The position numbers and the translations under genes were made by a program. A stretch of 64,000 nucleotides of DNA from Ustilaginoidea virens (taxonomy: Eukaryota > Ascomycota > Sordariomycetes > Hypocreales > Clavicipitaceae). The notes beneath the pieces are model-generated. The model was given only the letters and a program-made list of their open reading frames with translations, did no database searches and was not told the origin of the DNA. Location of the stretch: positions 2,790,001 through 2,854,000 of the forward strand of contig NC_057318.1 in the NCBI RefSeq assembly GCF_000687475.1, written 5' to 3'. This document shows, piece by piece, positions 12,336-24,300 of this stretch (position 1 is its first letter; every line of letters starts with the position of its first letter).

Positions 12336-12914
12336 ATGGTAGTTTACTCCTTTTACATCTTTGACCGACACTGTATGTCTCTTCCCCGCCCGTCCGCTCG
12401 GCAAGCCAGCCCCCAGCTGATCAGGCCCTCCCCCCGTAGCCGACTGCATCTACGCCAAATCGTGGCTCCCCTCGCCGCAGCCCCTGTCTCGCGGCGATGC
12501 CACCCGCTCCGACGACACCAAGCTGATCTTCGGGACCGTGTTTTCCCTGCGCAACATGGTCCGCAAGCTGGGCGGAGACGACGACGCCTTCATAAGCTAC
12601 CGGACCGGCCAGTACAAGCTGCATTACTACGAAACACCCGCCAACCTGCGCTTCGTGCTGCTCACAGACACCCAGTCGCCCAGCATGAGGAACGCGCTGC
12701 ACCAGATATACATCAATCTCTGGGTCGAATACGGTTTGTTGCCAAATCGCGTGGAGCGTGGTTGCGAGCTTCCCGGTGCGCTAACTCCTGTGTGCCCTGG
12801 AAACAAATAGTTGTCAAGAATCCCCTTGCTCCAGTGGAGCACAAGGGCGGGGAAGGTGTTAGGAATGAATTGTTCGAGCTCGGGTTGGATCAGTTCATTC
12901 GCGGGCTCATGTGA
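12336..12914 (+). CDS. bet5: TRAPP complex core subunit BET5 (TRAPPC1)
   Basis: Exons are 12336-12372, 12440-12733 and 12811-12914, which join in frame to 144 residues. Introns are 67 and 77 bp with GTATGT and GTTTGT donors. The protein opens MVVYSFYIFDRH followed by DCIYAKSW, the characteristic start of Bet5/TRAPPC1 (a longin-fold subunit). It carries GTVFSLRN, YKLHYYETP and FVLLTDT blocks and ends ELFELGLDQFIRGLM. Length matches human TRAPPC1 (about 145). The family acts in TRAPP complexes, the exchange factors for Ypt1/Rab1 in ER-Golgi and intra-Golgi traffic. The start codon sits right after an A-rich tract and fits the conserved first residues, so I am confident of it. It converges on PEX3. 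Confidence 0.95.
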   Translation: MVVYSFYIFDRHCMSLPRPSARQASPQLIRPSPRSRLHLRQIVAPLAAAPVSRRCHPLRRHQADLRDRVFPAQHGPQAGRRRRRLHKLPDRPVQAALLRNTRQPALRAAHRHPVAQHEERAAPDIHQSLGRIRFVAKSRGAWLRASRCANSCVPWKQIVVKNPLAPVEHKGGEGVRNELFELGLDQFIRGLM

Positions 12915-13624
12915 AGACGGAAGGGCTGGAATGGAGCATCTGACAAGGACGTCATGTCATGGCGTCGCCACGGGGAGGAGTTCCGGCGATGCGCTTCTCT
13001 GAAAAGGTTCGCCATGTGTACAGCGTGCCGGCACCTCTTGCGGACTTGCCGCCATGGAAGGGTGGCCTGGACTTGGACGCGGATACCAGACATGTGCCAA
13101 TCTGTGGGCGAGCCGCGCGAGTTGTTGCGTCTGGGGTAGTCTTGTCTGATATCAGTGGGCGGGGGGGGGGGGAGAGCGAGGAGGGAGAAGGGGGTGGGAT
13201 TCTTGTTATTTCAGACTGTTGGCAGGCGGTCTGCATAGTCATTGCCGGCGATTGATGGCCGAGTGATGAATGGCTGGCTCACTTCTGGCTTCATGAGACT
13301 CACGTTGAGTTGATGCAACGCAGCATCTGGGCGCATTTTGAAGCAAAGACCTGCTGCTGATGGGGAGTCAACACTCCTAACCATGCTGTGTATTCTACAT
13401 ATGCCACAGGCCTATACGGAGTTGGGCCTACTTGCAAATGGAAGCCCGATATCCGTCATACGTATGCCGCCGTCCCCTCCCTGGGGCTGTCACGTCTTGT
13501 TTTAGATGCATGGGAACGAGCTGGCCAGCTGATACCAGAAAAGAAAAGAAAAGAAAACAAAAAAAAAAAAAAGGGGGGGGGGGGCGGGGGTGACAGGTCC
13601 TGAGGGAGAACCTCGAATGTTTCG
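12915..13624. other. Convergent intergenic region BET5-PEX3
   Basis: This holds the two 3' ends. It includes a G run at about 13157-13171 and an A run followed by a G run at about 13560-13585. No gene is supported. Confidence 0.6.
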
Positions 13625-15497
13625 TCATGATGTCTTTCCACGAGCCTTCTCCCAAGCAGTCTCAAACTCGCCCGCCGCTGAATCTACCACGACAATGCTC
13701 TCATCCGCCGCAGGTTGCTTTTGTTGCTCGTGAGGCCGGGTCAGCTGCGGCTGCGTCTTGTCCTTGCTCATGTTGGCTGCGCTGTCCATGATGGCCTCTT
13801 GCCGGATCTCGTTCTCCCAGTTGCTCGAGTACACGACTGCGGCAAACGCCTCCAGAGCGCGAACCGTCTCCATGCGCTGCAGGTAGTCATTGGGCACGCC
13901 GCTGCCAATGACGTGGGCTTGCCGTGTCAGGACTGACAAGACTTTTGGCAGCAAAATGACCCTTGACTCCCGGAGCGGCATCGACTCCGGAGGGGGGTAG
14001 GGTGACTGAGAGGGCAGCTCGAATGCCTCGACGGCCAGTTTCTGGTCCACCAGAACCTCAAAGGCGGCGTCCAGGATGAGGGTTAGGACATGCGAAAAGG
14101 AAGGTGACTCTATCAGATCTGCCGTCTCATCCAGCAGTCGTCTGAGTGTCGCGGGAGACGGCTCGGCAGGACAAGCACCCTGCACCGAGTTGTCCTCCAG
14201 AATGCCAGACTGGCGAATCACTTCCTCCTCCTCGTGACGGGGTGGCAGCAAGACGGACAACCAGTCGGTGCGTCTCCTCTCGTCTGCAGTGCTGCCTTCC
14301 ACTAGCTTCCGCACCTCCATGGTCAATTCGCTGAACCGATCGAAGCTCAGCAGATCGCGGGGGCTGAGGCTGCCCAGCACACTGCGTACGGCACTGTCAA
14401 CCCTGCTCATGATCTGGACCCATCCCTTGTTCAAAAGCCACCAGCTGAAGGCGAGATACTTGCGATTGGTATCAAAGTCGCTGCCGTAGTCTTGCTCGGG
14501 GTTGTCGTCGTCATTGTTTTCGAGGCTGATGGTCGCTTGCTGAGAGCCAGTGGCGAGAGCCACGACGCTGGAAAGATAGCTCCGTCGACCGAGGAGGTTG
14601 AGTTGGACGAGAGTCAGCATGGTGAGGAGGGCGAGAGTGTATATGAGAGTGAAGGCCCGAGTGGCAGCTAGAAGAGAGCAGAGAAGAAGAAGGTAAGAAC
14701 ACGGCGTGGAATGGATGATGATGATGATGATGAAAGGGAGAGCATCTTGCCAAAGCCCCAATTTCAAGTGTAGAGAAAAGACTTGCCGCTGATTGTCAAG
14801 TCATGCCAGAGTTGCCTCTTTGTTTTACGGGACACGGTGGGTGGCAGGACAGCACCGTCTTGCTGCTGCTGCTGCTGAGCATGCTGCTGCTGAGCATGCT
14901 GGGCGGGGCTGGCGGAAGACGATGGTGCTGGGATAGCAATCTGGCTGGCATGAATGCCGCTCTCGCTGTGCAAACTGGCCGACGTGGCCATGCTTTTGCC
15001 GTCTTCCTCGGTCATGGTGGTGTCGGCAATGCTGGGCGGGCCAGTCGTCGACTCGGACAGGCCGGGCTTGAGAGTCTTTGCCGAGGCCTTGATTTTCTGA
15101 ATCTCGTACGTGATTGCTTCCGTGTCCAAGGCAGCCATGACGTTGGCGGTGGCGGTGGGCAGGAGGGCGAGGACGGTAAAGGTGCAGTCTTGCTGGTTCT
15201 GCTCGAAGCGACGCCGCAAACTATTACCCAGGGGGAGACGATGCATTGGCGTCAGCACACCACCGGCGTGGGGGGCCAAGGCGTTTTAGAGAGAGGGTGA
15301 AGAAAGGATGAAGGGATAAAGGCCAAGACAGAAGAATACTTTTCCTTTGCGATACGATCGCTGCTCATGCGCTCTCGCGCGTCATGGATCTTGTCCAAGA
15401 CGTACTGGGTGGCCAAGTAGGCAGCGCCAATGACGCCGACGCCGATGGCAATGGGCGTCCTGTTGTTGCGCAGCCAGCGCCGCGCGGACGTGAACAT
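13625..15497 (-). CDS. pex3: Peroxin-3, peroxisomal membrane biogenesis factor
   Basis: Exons are 15340-15497, 14787-15220 and 13625-14667, which join to 544 residues. The protein starts MFTSARRWLRNNRTPIAIGV, a short basic segment followed by a membrane segment at about 15-34, the Pex3 layout that targets the protein to the peroxisome membrane. AKENLRRRFEQNQQDCTFTV across the first splice is a strong Pex3 block. A second hydrophobic segment (about 203-224) and the WWLLNKGW region (TM-proximal helices) follow. A Gln/Ser-rich loop at about 150-180 is probably disordered. Pex3 anchors Pex19 for insertion of peroxisomal membrane proteins and also serves pexophagy in yeasts. The second intron (14668-14786) starts with GC, not GT; see findings. 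Its promoter side is bounded by a transposon nest 0.69 kb away. Confidence 0.95.
14668..14786 (-). other. GC-AG intron in PEX3
   Basis: On the minus strand the donor reads G|GCAAGT and the acceptor TTCTAG. Only this donor closes the frame (ATC AGC G + CT GCC). The nearby AAGTCT would shift it. GCAAGT is the usual context for functional GC donors. Confidence 0.75.
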
Positions 15498-15743
15498 GAC
15501 GGGAGGGGGGAGGGGGGGTGGCCTAGTTGGCGTCGCAGGTCGGATCAGATCATGGATGGGGGGATTGCGTTTGGTCGGCCGCAGCTTGTCAAGGACGAGT
15601 TCTGGGACGGGACGAACAAGCTCTCCTTTTAGCCAGCAGCGGCTAGTTGTGCCGGGAAGGATGTGTTGGGAAAACGGCACGAGTATCGAGCACCCGGTCT
15701 CCGCTCGTCTCGGGGGTTGGGCAGGAAATGCCGGGACGGCCAC

Positions 15744-15791
<48 letters not shown>

Positions 15792-16182
15792 TGGTGGTGG
15801 TGGTGATGCGAGAATCTCGGATGCAACGGCTGAGATGATGTGCAGCAGCGGACGGGTCGACGGCTGCCGGGCCTGCACATGCAAGCGGCAAACGCCCCGA
15901 GTGCTTCTGCTACGGACGTACTGTATGTAGGTTTCTCTGGGCGGATGACGGATAACCCGTGCAGCCACCACACCAATCCGCCACTGCACCGCCACTGCAC
16001 CGCCACCTGCCTCTGCTACGACCTGCCCTGCCCTGCCCTTGGGACCGCTGCAAGAGTCTGGTAGGCTGATGTGGGGACAAACAAACCTCTAACGGCCCCA
16101 GGTGAGGTCAACTGCCTGCTACGTCAGCGTCAAGTCAGCATTCCGCCCGCTGACCCGCAGCAACCTGTGTGGTTGCAACTTG
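15498..16182. other. PEX3 promoter region up to the transposon
   Basis: GC-balanced non-coding DNA with an A44 run at 15745-15788 (a T run in the PEX3 direction, about 250 bp upstream of its start). The composition changes abruptly to AT-rich at 16183. No gene is supported. Confidence 0.6.
15745..15788. repeat. A44 homopolymer
   Basis: An uninterrupted run of 44 A. In the PEX3 direction it is a poly(dT) element, a type that disfavours nucleosomes in fungi. The exact length may be affected by sequencing. Confidence 0.85.
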
Positions 16183-16285
16183 TGTTGAAGGGATAAATAG
16201 TGGGGGTTCTAGATTAGATTAGCTCGAGGAAAAGCAACCATCCTACATAATACATTTTGGCCCTATGGTCAGTAGAAAGAATTTA
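16183..16285 (+). repeat. Element A left (5') LTR, 103 bp
   Basis: It begins TGTTGAAGGGATAAATAG and aligns without gaps to 33092-33194, with about eight differences, mostly C/T or G/A transitions. The end reads GAATTTA where the other copy keeps GAATTCA, so the original probably ended in CA. The sequence just after it (from 16286, TAGTGATAAGACTGGG) sits where the primer-binding site should be and could be a mutated TGGTG-type site. That is inference. Confidence 0.85.
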
Positions 16286-17640
16286 TAGTGATAAGACTGG
16301 GACTATATATTCGCTATAACGTTATTATATCTTTTTCTTTATCTTCTTAATCTTCTTCTTCTTCTTCTTCATAAGGTTTTTTTTTTTTTAGGTCTTATAT
16401 ACCCGGTTTAAGTATCTGATCTGCGAAGTTTTACTTTCCGATAGGATATCCACACTAGCATAAAAATATTATAAACCCTTTTTAAGATTAAATACTATAA
16501 ATAACTGAATAATTATAATCATAATTACAAAATCCTAGCTGCGGTTAGGTCAGGTCTATAGCTGCGCGTGAAGGCCTACAGAGTCCCTAGCTGCGGTTAG
16601 AAGAAGAAAATTTAGCTACGGTTAAATCGAATAATTAGATTGATAGCTGTATATAAAGGTCTATATCGAATTTGGTAGCTACGGTCACTCCTGCGATACC
16701 TAGCTGCGGTTAGAAGAATTTAGCTGCGGTTAAATTAAGATCCTACGATACTTAGCTACGGTCAGAAGAATTCGGCTGCAGTTAAATTAAGAAAATGCGA
16801 TTTAATGCGACTTTATCCTTATGAGATTACGATTTAAGATAAATGATAGAACTACTAGCGATAAAAGCAGATATAAACCTAAATTGACTTAAAGTTAAGA
16901 GCTACCAGAATTGCTAATTATAATAGAAACCTATAGTTTAAGTTACAAACTAAGGTATATTTAAACTAAGCTGGATTAAGGATGAGGCGATTTTATTGGG
17001 GCAAGTGGCGAAATTGTAGATAAAAATACGCTATTTGCCCTAGTGTGATATAAGGCTATATTATTTGAAAAGTAGGAAGGAAGGAAGAAGTTTAGACTTA
17101 CGATTTAAGCGAGATGTAAGCTTAGGCAGGAGGTAAAAGGGAACTCTCTTTTTAGGGAGAGGATTTTTCTTTCTTTTCTTTTCTCTTTTTTAGTCTAATT
17201 TAATCTAATTTAGTTTAATCTAGTAGAATAGTCTATAGAACTTATTAATGATTTTTATAATTAATTAGTGGAATGATCGAAGAATTATTAGTCTTTAAAG
17301 AAATAGATTTATAATTTAAACCTTTTAAAGTCTAACCTTTTTTTTTCTTTTTCTTTCCTTTTTCTCTCCTTTTTTCTTCCCTTACTAATTAAGTTTAAAA
17401 ACCTATAAAACCGTCTTCGATAGTGGAAACTTTTAAACCTTTTAAATATAATAATACCAAACTTTCGTTAGTTAATAATCGACTATCTGGATTTTTATCT
17501 AGATTTTTATCCTACCCTTCTTTTTATTATCTAAATATCTATATCCTACGATTTAGATATAAATTAGGGCATTATTTTAACCCCTCTCTTATAGTTCTTA
17601 GGACTATTATTTATTAAACTAAGAGATAATTAGGAATACT
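16286..17640 (+). other. Element A leader with degenerate TAGCTGCGGTTA repeats
   Basis: About 1.35 kb of AT-rich sequence between the LTR and gag, long for a fungal gypsy leader. Between about 16535 and 16795 the 12-mer TAGCTGCGGTTA (variants TAGCTACGGTTA, TAGCTACGGTCA) occurs eight or more times, often in pairs separated by AGAAGAAT. No coding frame is supported. Confidence 0.7.
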
Positions 17641-17649
17641 AAACTTATT

Positions 17650-20512
17650 TACTATTAGATCTATCTTCTTCTAGTTTATCTTCTTCTGCTTATTAATATC
17701 TTTATTTAGTTCTTTTGAAAATAGAACTTAATAGAGAATTAGCAAAAAAATCTAAATTAGTATAAGCCGAATTAATAAAAGAATCCGATTTAATAAATAA
17801 ATCTAAATTAATAAAATAATTAGCAATTATATAGAATATAATACCTTCCCCTTTCCCTATAGCTATAGGAATAGGCATGATTTCGTTTGCTAGATATCCT
17901 AAGGATAGATTACTATAGGATTATATTAATAATTATTTAGTAATATCTATTATAGTAGGCGGCTATATAACTGCTTACTATAATATTATTGCAAAGAATA
18001 TTTTTATTGCTGGCCTAAGAGGAAAAGCCTTTGCTTAGTATAAAAACTTAGACTATAATAAATAAAAATAGTCTGATTTGTTAATGAATTTTATTAAGAA
18101 ATTTAAAGATCTAGATCTTTATATTGAGGTAATAATTTAAAAGGAAGTTTTTGATTTCTATCGAAAGAAAGGTGAAATATTAAAAGCGTATATAACCCGT
18201 GCAGATAAGCTCTTTATAAAGGTTAAATCTATTAATAAGTAATTACTATTTACTAATATAGTTCTTAGTATACCTAATGGAGAGGTTAACTAATGCTTAT
18301 ATGAAAGAGTCGCTAATTGCCTTTATGGTAGAGGACTTTAGAAAGGCACTATAGTAATAACTGACTTAATGATATTAGATTTAAAAAGTATTATTTATAG
18401 ATATTAAATATTATCTAGTAAGAAATTACTTCCTTTAGAAGATAATAATAAATTAGCTTTAAGTTTAGACCCCCTTCGAATGATATTAGACTAATAGGCT
18501 AAAAGAGATAAGAAAATAATATATTAAATAGAATAGAATATAAAAATAGAAAAAAGGATATTTAATTTCATCTAACGACTAAAGGCCTTTAATATAATAC
18601 GATTAGCTAAAGGTATAAAACCATATAGTTAATACGGAAAATCTAAATATAATAATATACTATCGATTGGTAAATTAAGTTTGGGATCTAGCATAGGTGC
18701 TTATACTAGGAATACTAAATTTCGATTAAATGTAGATTATTATTAGTATTTTAATTGCGGAGAATAGGGCTATATAGACTACTAATATTCTTTAAAGAAT
18801 TATATTAATCTAACTGAATTTAATAGATATCGATAATAGTGGATGGAAATTAGCGAATAAATAAGATATAATAGACGAAAGGAATTAGATTTAATAAAGA
18901 ATTAATAGACCCCTTTAGTTGCTAATTTAGTGTAAATAGTTAGAGATGCGGCAGATATTCTGCTTAAAGGCTTTAAAAAATATCTAGCTCCTATGGTATA
19001 TACTATCGGAACTATTTTATATCGTTCTCCTTATTATATTAAGATTAATAATAAAAGTATTAAGAAAACTATAGTTATATTAAAAGGAAAGAAAAGTTAC
19101 CTAGTAATAATAAGGGGCCTAAATAAAGTGATATATAAGAATATACTAAAAGCAGCGATAAATTTTAATAGTATTAACCGATACCGTATTAAAGAACTTT
19201 TGAACCTAGAAGATGAATTAATAATACAGATATAGATTATAGAATAGTCTATTCTAATATATTTTTTACTAATCGTCCTAATTAATTATAAATAGGCTCT
19301 AGTTTAGGTATAGATAATACCAGAAATTACGATAGAATAATTCTAATAAATACTACTATTACTGCGACTATATTTAGAATATATTCTAGGAACCTCTAAT
19401 ATGCCCTCTTTAAATCTATAAGTTTTGCTACTAACTCTAGCTATACTAATTTATCTTCTACTAATTATTCTATATTAGATATAAGATAAGGATATAGTTA
19501 TATAAGAACCGCCTCGAAAAGAACTATTATAATTATATCGATAATTAGAATTAGAAAAAATCTAAGCGATAAAAGAATATAATATTCTACTATTCGATTT
19601 AGGATAATATTTAAAGAATATAATTATACCGATTAATATATTATAACTCTTCTAAATCGTGCTAATTATTAGGCACTAACTTTCCTACCTTATATAGTAT
19701 AGGCGAAAGCTTAAAAGTAATACTGTAAAAGCTATTGTTTTATACTTTATAATATTATTTTATGATAATAAGGAGAATAAAAAAAAGATAAGTAGTAGGC
19801 AGAACGAATTATATTATTGCTTTTAATAATATTGCGAAACTTAAGGGTTAGATTGCGACTATTTTAGGATATATTACTGTTTATATTAAAGGAGTATAAT
19901 ACGATTTAGTTTTAGTAGATAGTAGATTAAGTATCGATTTAATTAATAATGCTTTCTTAATAAGATATAAAATTCCACGATTGCAATTATAAAAACTAAT
20001 AAAGGTTAAGATAGCAAACGATAATAAATATACTATTACTACTTGCGTATATATATAGGTAGTAATAGGCAGTATTCTAGTATTAGTTCGCTTTTATATT
20101 ATACTAGCTTAAGAAGAATAAGATATTTTATTAGGAAAGGTTTAGCTATAAAGAATGAGTGCAATAGAATATTATAGCAAAAATAAATTTATACTTAAAG
20201 GCACTAGAGGAGTCTTATAGGTTCTGCTAATATACCTATATCTAGACCTATTTTAATAAGTTAAAGTTCGATATTTAGCTTTTTTAAAATAGGCCTTATC
20301 CAATAATAAGGTTAAATTCGTTAAAGATAACCGAAAAATTCTAGAAGAAGTTAAAAAGACTCTACGAAATATAAATAAGGAAGCTTATAAACTAGCAATA
20401 GTCGCTATAGATATATATACTACTTTATCGAAAAAATGATTACTGCAGATAATAATATTAGTGATTATTTGCGGATTTTTACTTTATAGTATTAATAAAA
20501 GTTGGCTATAGA
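17650..20512 (+). pseudogene. Element A gag and aspartic protease, decayed
   Basis: Reading TAA/TAG as lost Gln codons gives a gag frame starting around 17.65 kb. It has a Lys/Glu/Leu-rich helical N-terminus (17700-17810) and a capsid-like helical region (17880-18350). The zinc-knuckle remnant at 18738-18790 reads as YFNCGE-GY, with the later Cys and His lost. A protease remnant, LVDSRLSIDLI, lies near 19910-19950, where the active-site DSG has become DSR. The frame continues to the copia insertion at 20513. Retroviral-type gag packages the RNA and the protease matures the polyprotein. Neither can function here. Confidence 0.75.
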
Positions 20513-20862
20513 TGTCGGAATCGCTGTCGCAAGGTGCCCAATTGGGCACCAATTGGGCACATTGCGACGGATGTGCCGCGCACACCCGATGCGCACGATG
20601 TGGCCACTTTGGCCCCTTTTGCCTCTTTACCCCTGAGCCCGGTAGGGCACGCGGGCAGCCCGGCCCGACTGCGCCGATGCACGTGATAGCGGCACGCACA
20701 AAAAGGCCATATCGTGTAATTACTCTTTTGCTTCCTTTCTTTCCTCTTAGTTAATCAGTCATAATTAAAGAAGTAATTATACCTTTGACCGGTGACCTCA
20801 CGGTACTTGATACCACGCGCGCAACCCTACGTACAACTGGGTACCCCTTGGTGAAACTAATA
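20513..20862 (+). repeat. Copia 5' LTR, 350 bp
   Basis: It begins TGTCGGAATC and ends CTAATA (CCAACA in the other copy). It differs from 27607-27956 at 11 positions by eye, all transitions, nine of them in CpA/TpG context. The inner part (about 20520-20700) stays GC-rich. It contains the inverted repeat CCAATTGGGC/GCCCAATTGG-type block near 20537-20565. Confidence 0.93.
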
Positions 20863-21320
20863 CTGATCAGTGAAGTTGAAGTTCACTTCATAGATTAGCT
20901 AGGACCAGTAAGAAGAGACGGTTTGATCAAATCGTGCTAATAAGGAACGTGATCTAGCCTATTCAGAGGAACGGCTACAGATGTCACGAACCAAGGGATA
21001 AACTGATTGTGTCTAACCTTTTTTACTCGTCTATCACAAGGAACAATCGCTAAATATCACACTGATAGTGTAACAGCCAGTGAATACCATTAGCAGGCAC
21101 ATAAACGTAGGTTCTTACGCAAGCGACTCAGAGCCTTACAACGGTAAAGAACCTATTTACCGTTACATTCAATAGTCAAATAAGCAACCGGAACGCCTAT
21201 AATATCCTGCCCGACTATTGCTTCCTTCCTTACTTCCTTCCTGACCTTCTTCCTTACTTCCTTCTTTCTTTTATTAATTACTTCCTTCTAATATACACGC
21301 CTACCCCTATTAACATCACG

Positions 21321-24300
21321 ATGGAAGGATCACTACCCGAAAAGCTCAGGCCTCACGCCGATACCATTACAGAGGACTAGGCCAATTCAAAAGGGCAGAT
21401 TAACCCTGCTAATGCTACGGACGAACAGTTATACAATCGTATCGCCTACCTCATTAATAACTACACAATAGGCGATGAGATGGATGATGATCTATAGGAA
21501 TAATTCTGTGATGATTATGAGGAATGGACCGAGGAGCTATTCAACCGTATTAACAAACGGCTTCTATAGGAATTCCGAACAACCCTACGGGAATGTAGGG
21601 TATACGTTAGAAGCACAGGATCGTCAGCAGTCAAGACCCTTACCCACTATCTCCAATAAGAGCATATGCCTGAGTGGCCTCAAGAGGAAATAGATCTCCA
21701 ATTTGCATGCAAAACCTTCATATCCCGGTTAAATCTAGATAGGGAATAATCAGTCCCTACTACTTATACCGAATAGGAGATGTAAATGAATTAGAATGCC
21801 CCCTCTATTACAAGCTCGAGGAATTCACTCCCTGCTATAATTGTTCGAATACCCTCACGGATACCCTTATAGATACCCTCATAAATACCCTTACGAACAC
21901 CCTCGCGATTACCCTTGTGAAGACCTTTATAATCCCCTTCGACCCCCAGGGACTTTGTAACACCAACGGCATAATAACCCCTTATCCCTCTATCTACGTC
22001 AAAGAAGGCCCCTATTCCTACCGAAGAAGAAAGGGGCCGGCCGCTATAATAGAAAGGGAAAGCGTCCATTTACAGGCCGCTATTTAAGACAGGGGAAAGC
22101 TCCCGACAATAGTAATATTCAACGGACGATGACTATAGCCCGACCGACTAAATACTTCATCCTAGGGGTTATACCCCTAGCCGGGCTAGCCGAGGCGGCT
22201 ATCCTAATGCCCCTTAGAATTATAGTATGCCCATAAGAGCCAGAAGTCAGGTTATAGGCCCCGATGATGTGCTTCAATTAACAGAGAGCGCCGACGGCAA
22301 TACCCTCGAAGTTACTGGCGATACCCTCTAAGCCACCAATATTAATATTCCCCGATATACCGCTACTAGCGGCACCGGGTAAGCCCCTAATATTGATAAA
22401 ATAGCTGCCCCTGATGCCAGATATTACGAATCATGGTATCGCAGCCACAACCCATAGGCCCGGATGCCTTAACTACAGGCTCAAATGCCTCAATTATAGG
22501 CTCAAATGCCTCAACCATAGGCTTAAATGCCTCAACCACCGGCTCTAATGCCTCACCCGATAATGCTAAAGATAGGCACGGCACCGGACCCCTCCCGGCA
22601 CTATCGGCCTACCCAGGCCGATGAATGGACCGTCTTGACGGGAGGACTGGTAAACCTAGACCGACCCGGGTTATAGGATAATCCAGCCAGAGATCCCGCC
22701 AGCCTACCGTAAGGTTACCGATAAGCCGTTCCGGAATACCCTCCGGAATACCACCAAGAAGATCATACCCGAAGAGCCTATGTAGAGGCTAGGTTTAACG
22801 ATATTTCGAAGAAGATATCTGACCTCTTACGCAGCTATTGTATAGAGGATAGATATAGCGGCAAAATGGATGACTTTTTTATACTAAAGGTAGTATCCTT
22901 TAAGAGCAAGTGCCGCCTTTTAGAATTGCCCGATTATATACTCATAAGAGCCTTTCAAATTATACTAATTGGCGATGCTAAGATATATTACTTTGATAAT
23001 ATCGAACGCATTCGTAATACCCTCACTTTTAACGATATGGTCCGCAAAGTCAAGAGCTATTTTGAGAATAAGAGCATAGAGTAATTCTATTTACACCGTT
23101 AGAATAGAATAACGCTCCAATTAACTATCGCAAAATATCCCGATAAGTCAAAGCTAGAATGCCTTAACATCCTACTAGAGGAACTTTAGCGCTTATATCG
23201 TGGTCTTTTTCCCCCCTTTACAGCTGATATAGAGCTTTATCGGTAAGTGCTTAACGCTATAAGGGATACCCCTGAGTATAGCCAGGCTATATATCGTTAT
23301 GCCTCTATATTTAAAGGCCTCGCCGCTGACCTATAGCGATCCCTTTCAATCTACGAGACTACCTATACGAATTAGCAGTATTATTTCCTTCAATAATAGC
23401 CTCAATAACATTAGGATATTAGAGATATTGATATTGATGATAATATAGCGTTATTCACAGATCGTAGATACAGTTAATCCCACAACCGGTATTAACGCCC
23501 CTAACGATACAGACCCCCTTAACAGCAATAATAGAATCGCGCCTTTCCAGCTAGGCCTTGTTAAAGAAAATGCTTCGTTTGCAATAAATTAGGATATTAG
23601 TCATCTAACTATACTGATAAAGAGCAATAAGAATTAAAGGCATAATAGCTAAAGAACCGCTCTAACCGGACCGCTCCTAATAATAAGAAATTCCGCATTT
23701 TCCTACAGGAATACAAAGGGACCGCCAACCAAGCCCTTAAAGATGCCGATTTTGATAATATTATTGAAGATGTTAAAGTCATAATAGTAGGGGTTATACA
23801 TTAGGATATAGAGGATGCTATCGCACCACAATTTACAGCCACTCAGTATTTCTTAGCCCTTGCATAAATAGAACCGTCACTTTCTTTATCTATCGAGACG
23901 TTGCAAGCCCTATAGGATGAATCATGCTGATATGCCTTCCTATAGATTGACCCCTTCTAAATGCCCTTACCACTATTGGACCGTAATTCTGCCTTTCTAG
24001 AAGAAGAACGCTATAGTAACCACACCTTCTGCGGAATCCTACCGGATACCGGCGCCTCCGGCCTATTAATAGCAGGCCTAGGTTAAGCAAAGGCCCTAAT
24101 GCGATTAATGAAGACCCTAACCATCGAGATAACTGATAAGAAACACATGATAAATTTCGGAGCAGGTTCTACCATATCTTCTGGTATATTGAATATCCTA
24201 ATAATATTCGGTAATATCCCCTTCTACATTTTTAATAGCGGCACCCCCTTTCTCTATTCTATTACGGATATAGATAGGATGGGCGTAAAGCTAGATAATA

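Noticed and set aside
20484..20754. Open frames inside the copia LTRs (also at 27563-27848 and 59588-59980) giving the same Gly/Pro-rich peptides
   Set aside because: They recur because the LTR recurs. They lie on both strands, have no motif and stay open only because the LTR centre is GC-rich. They are not genes.
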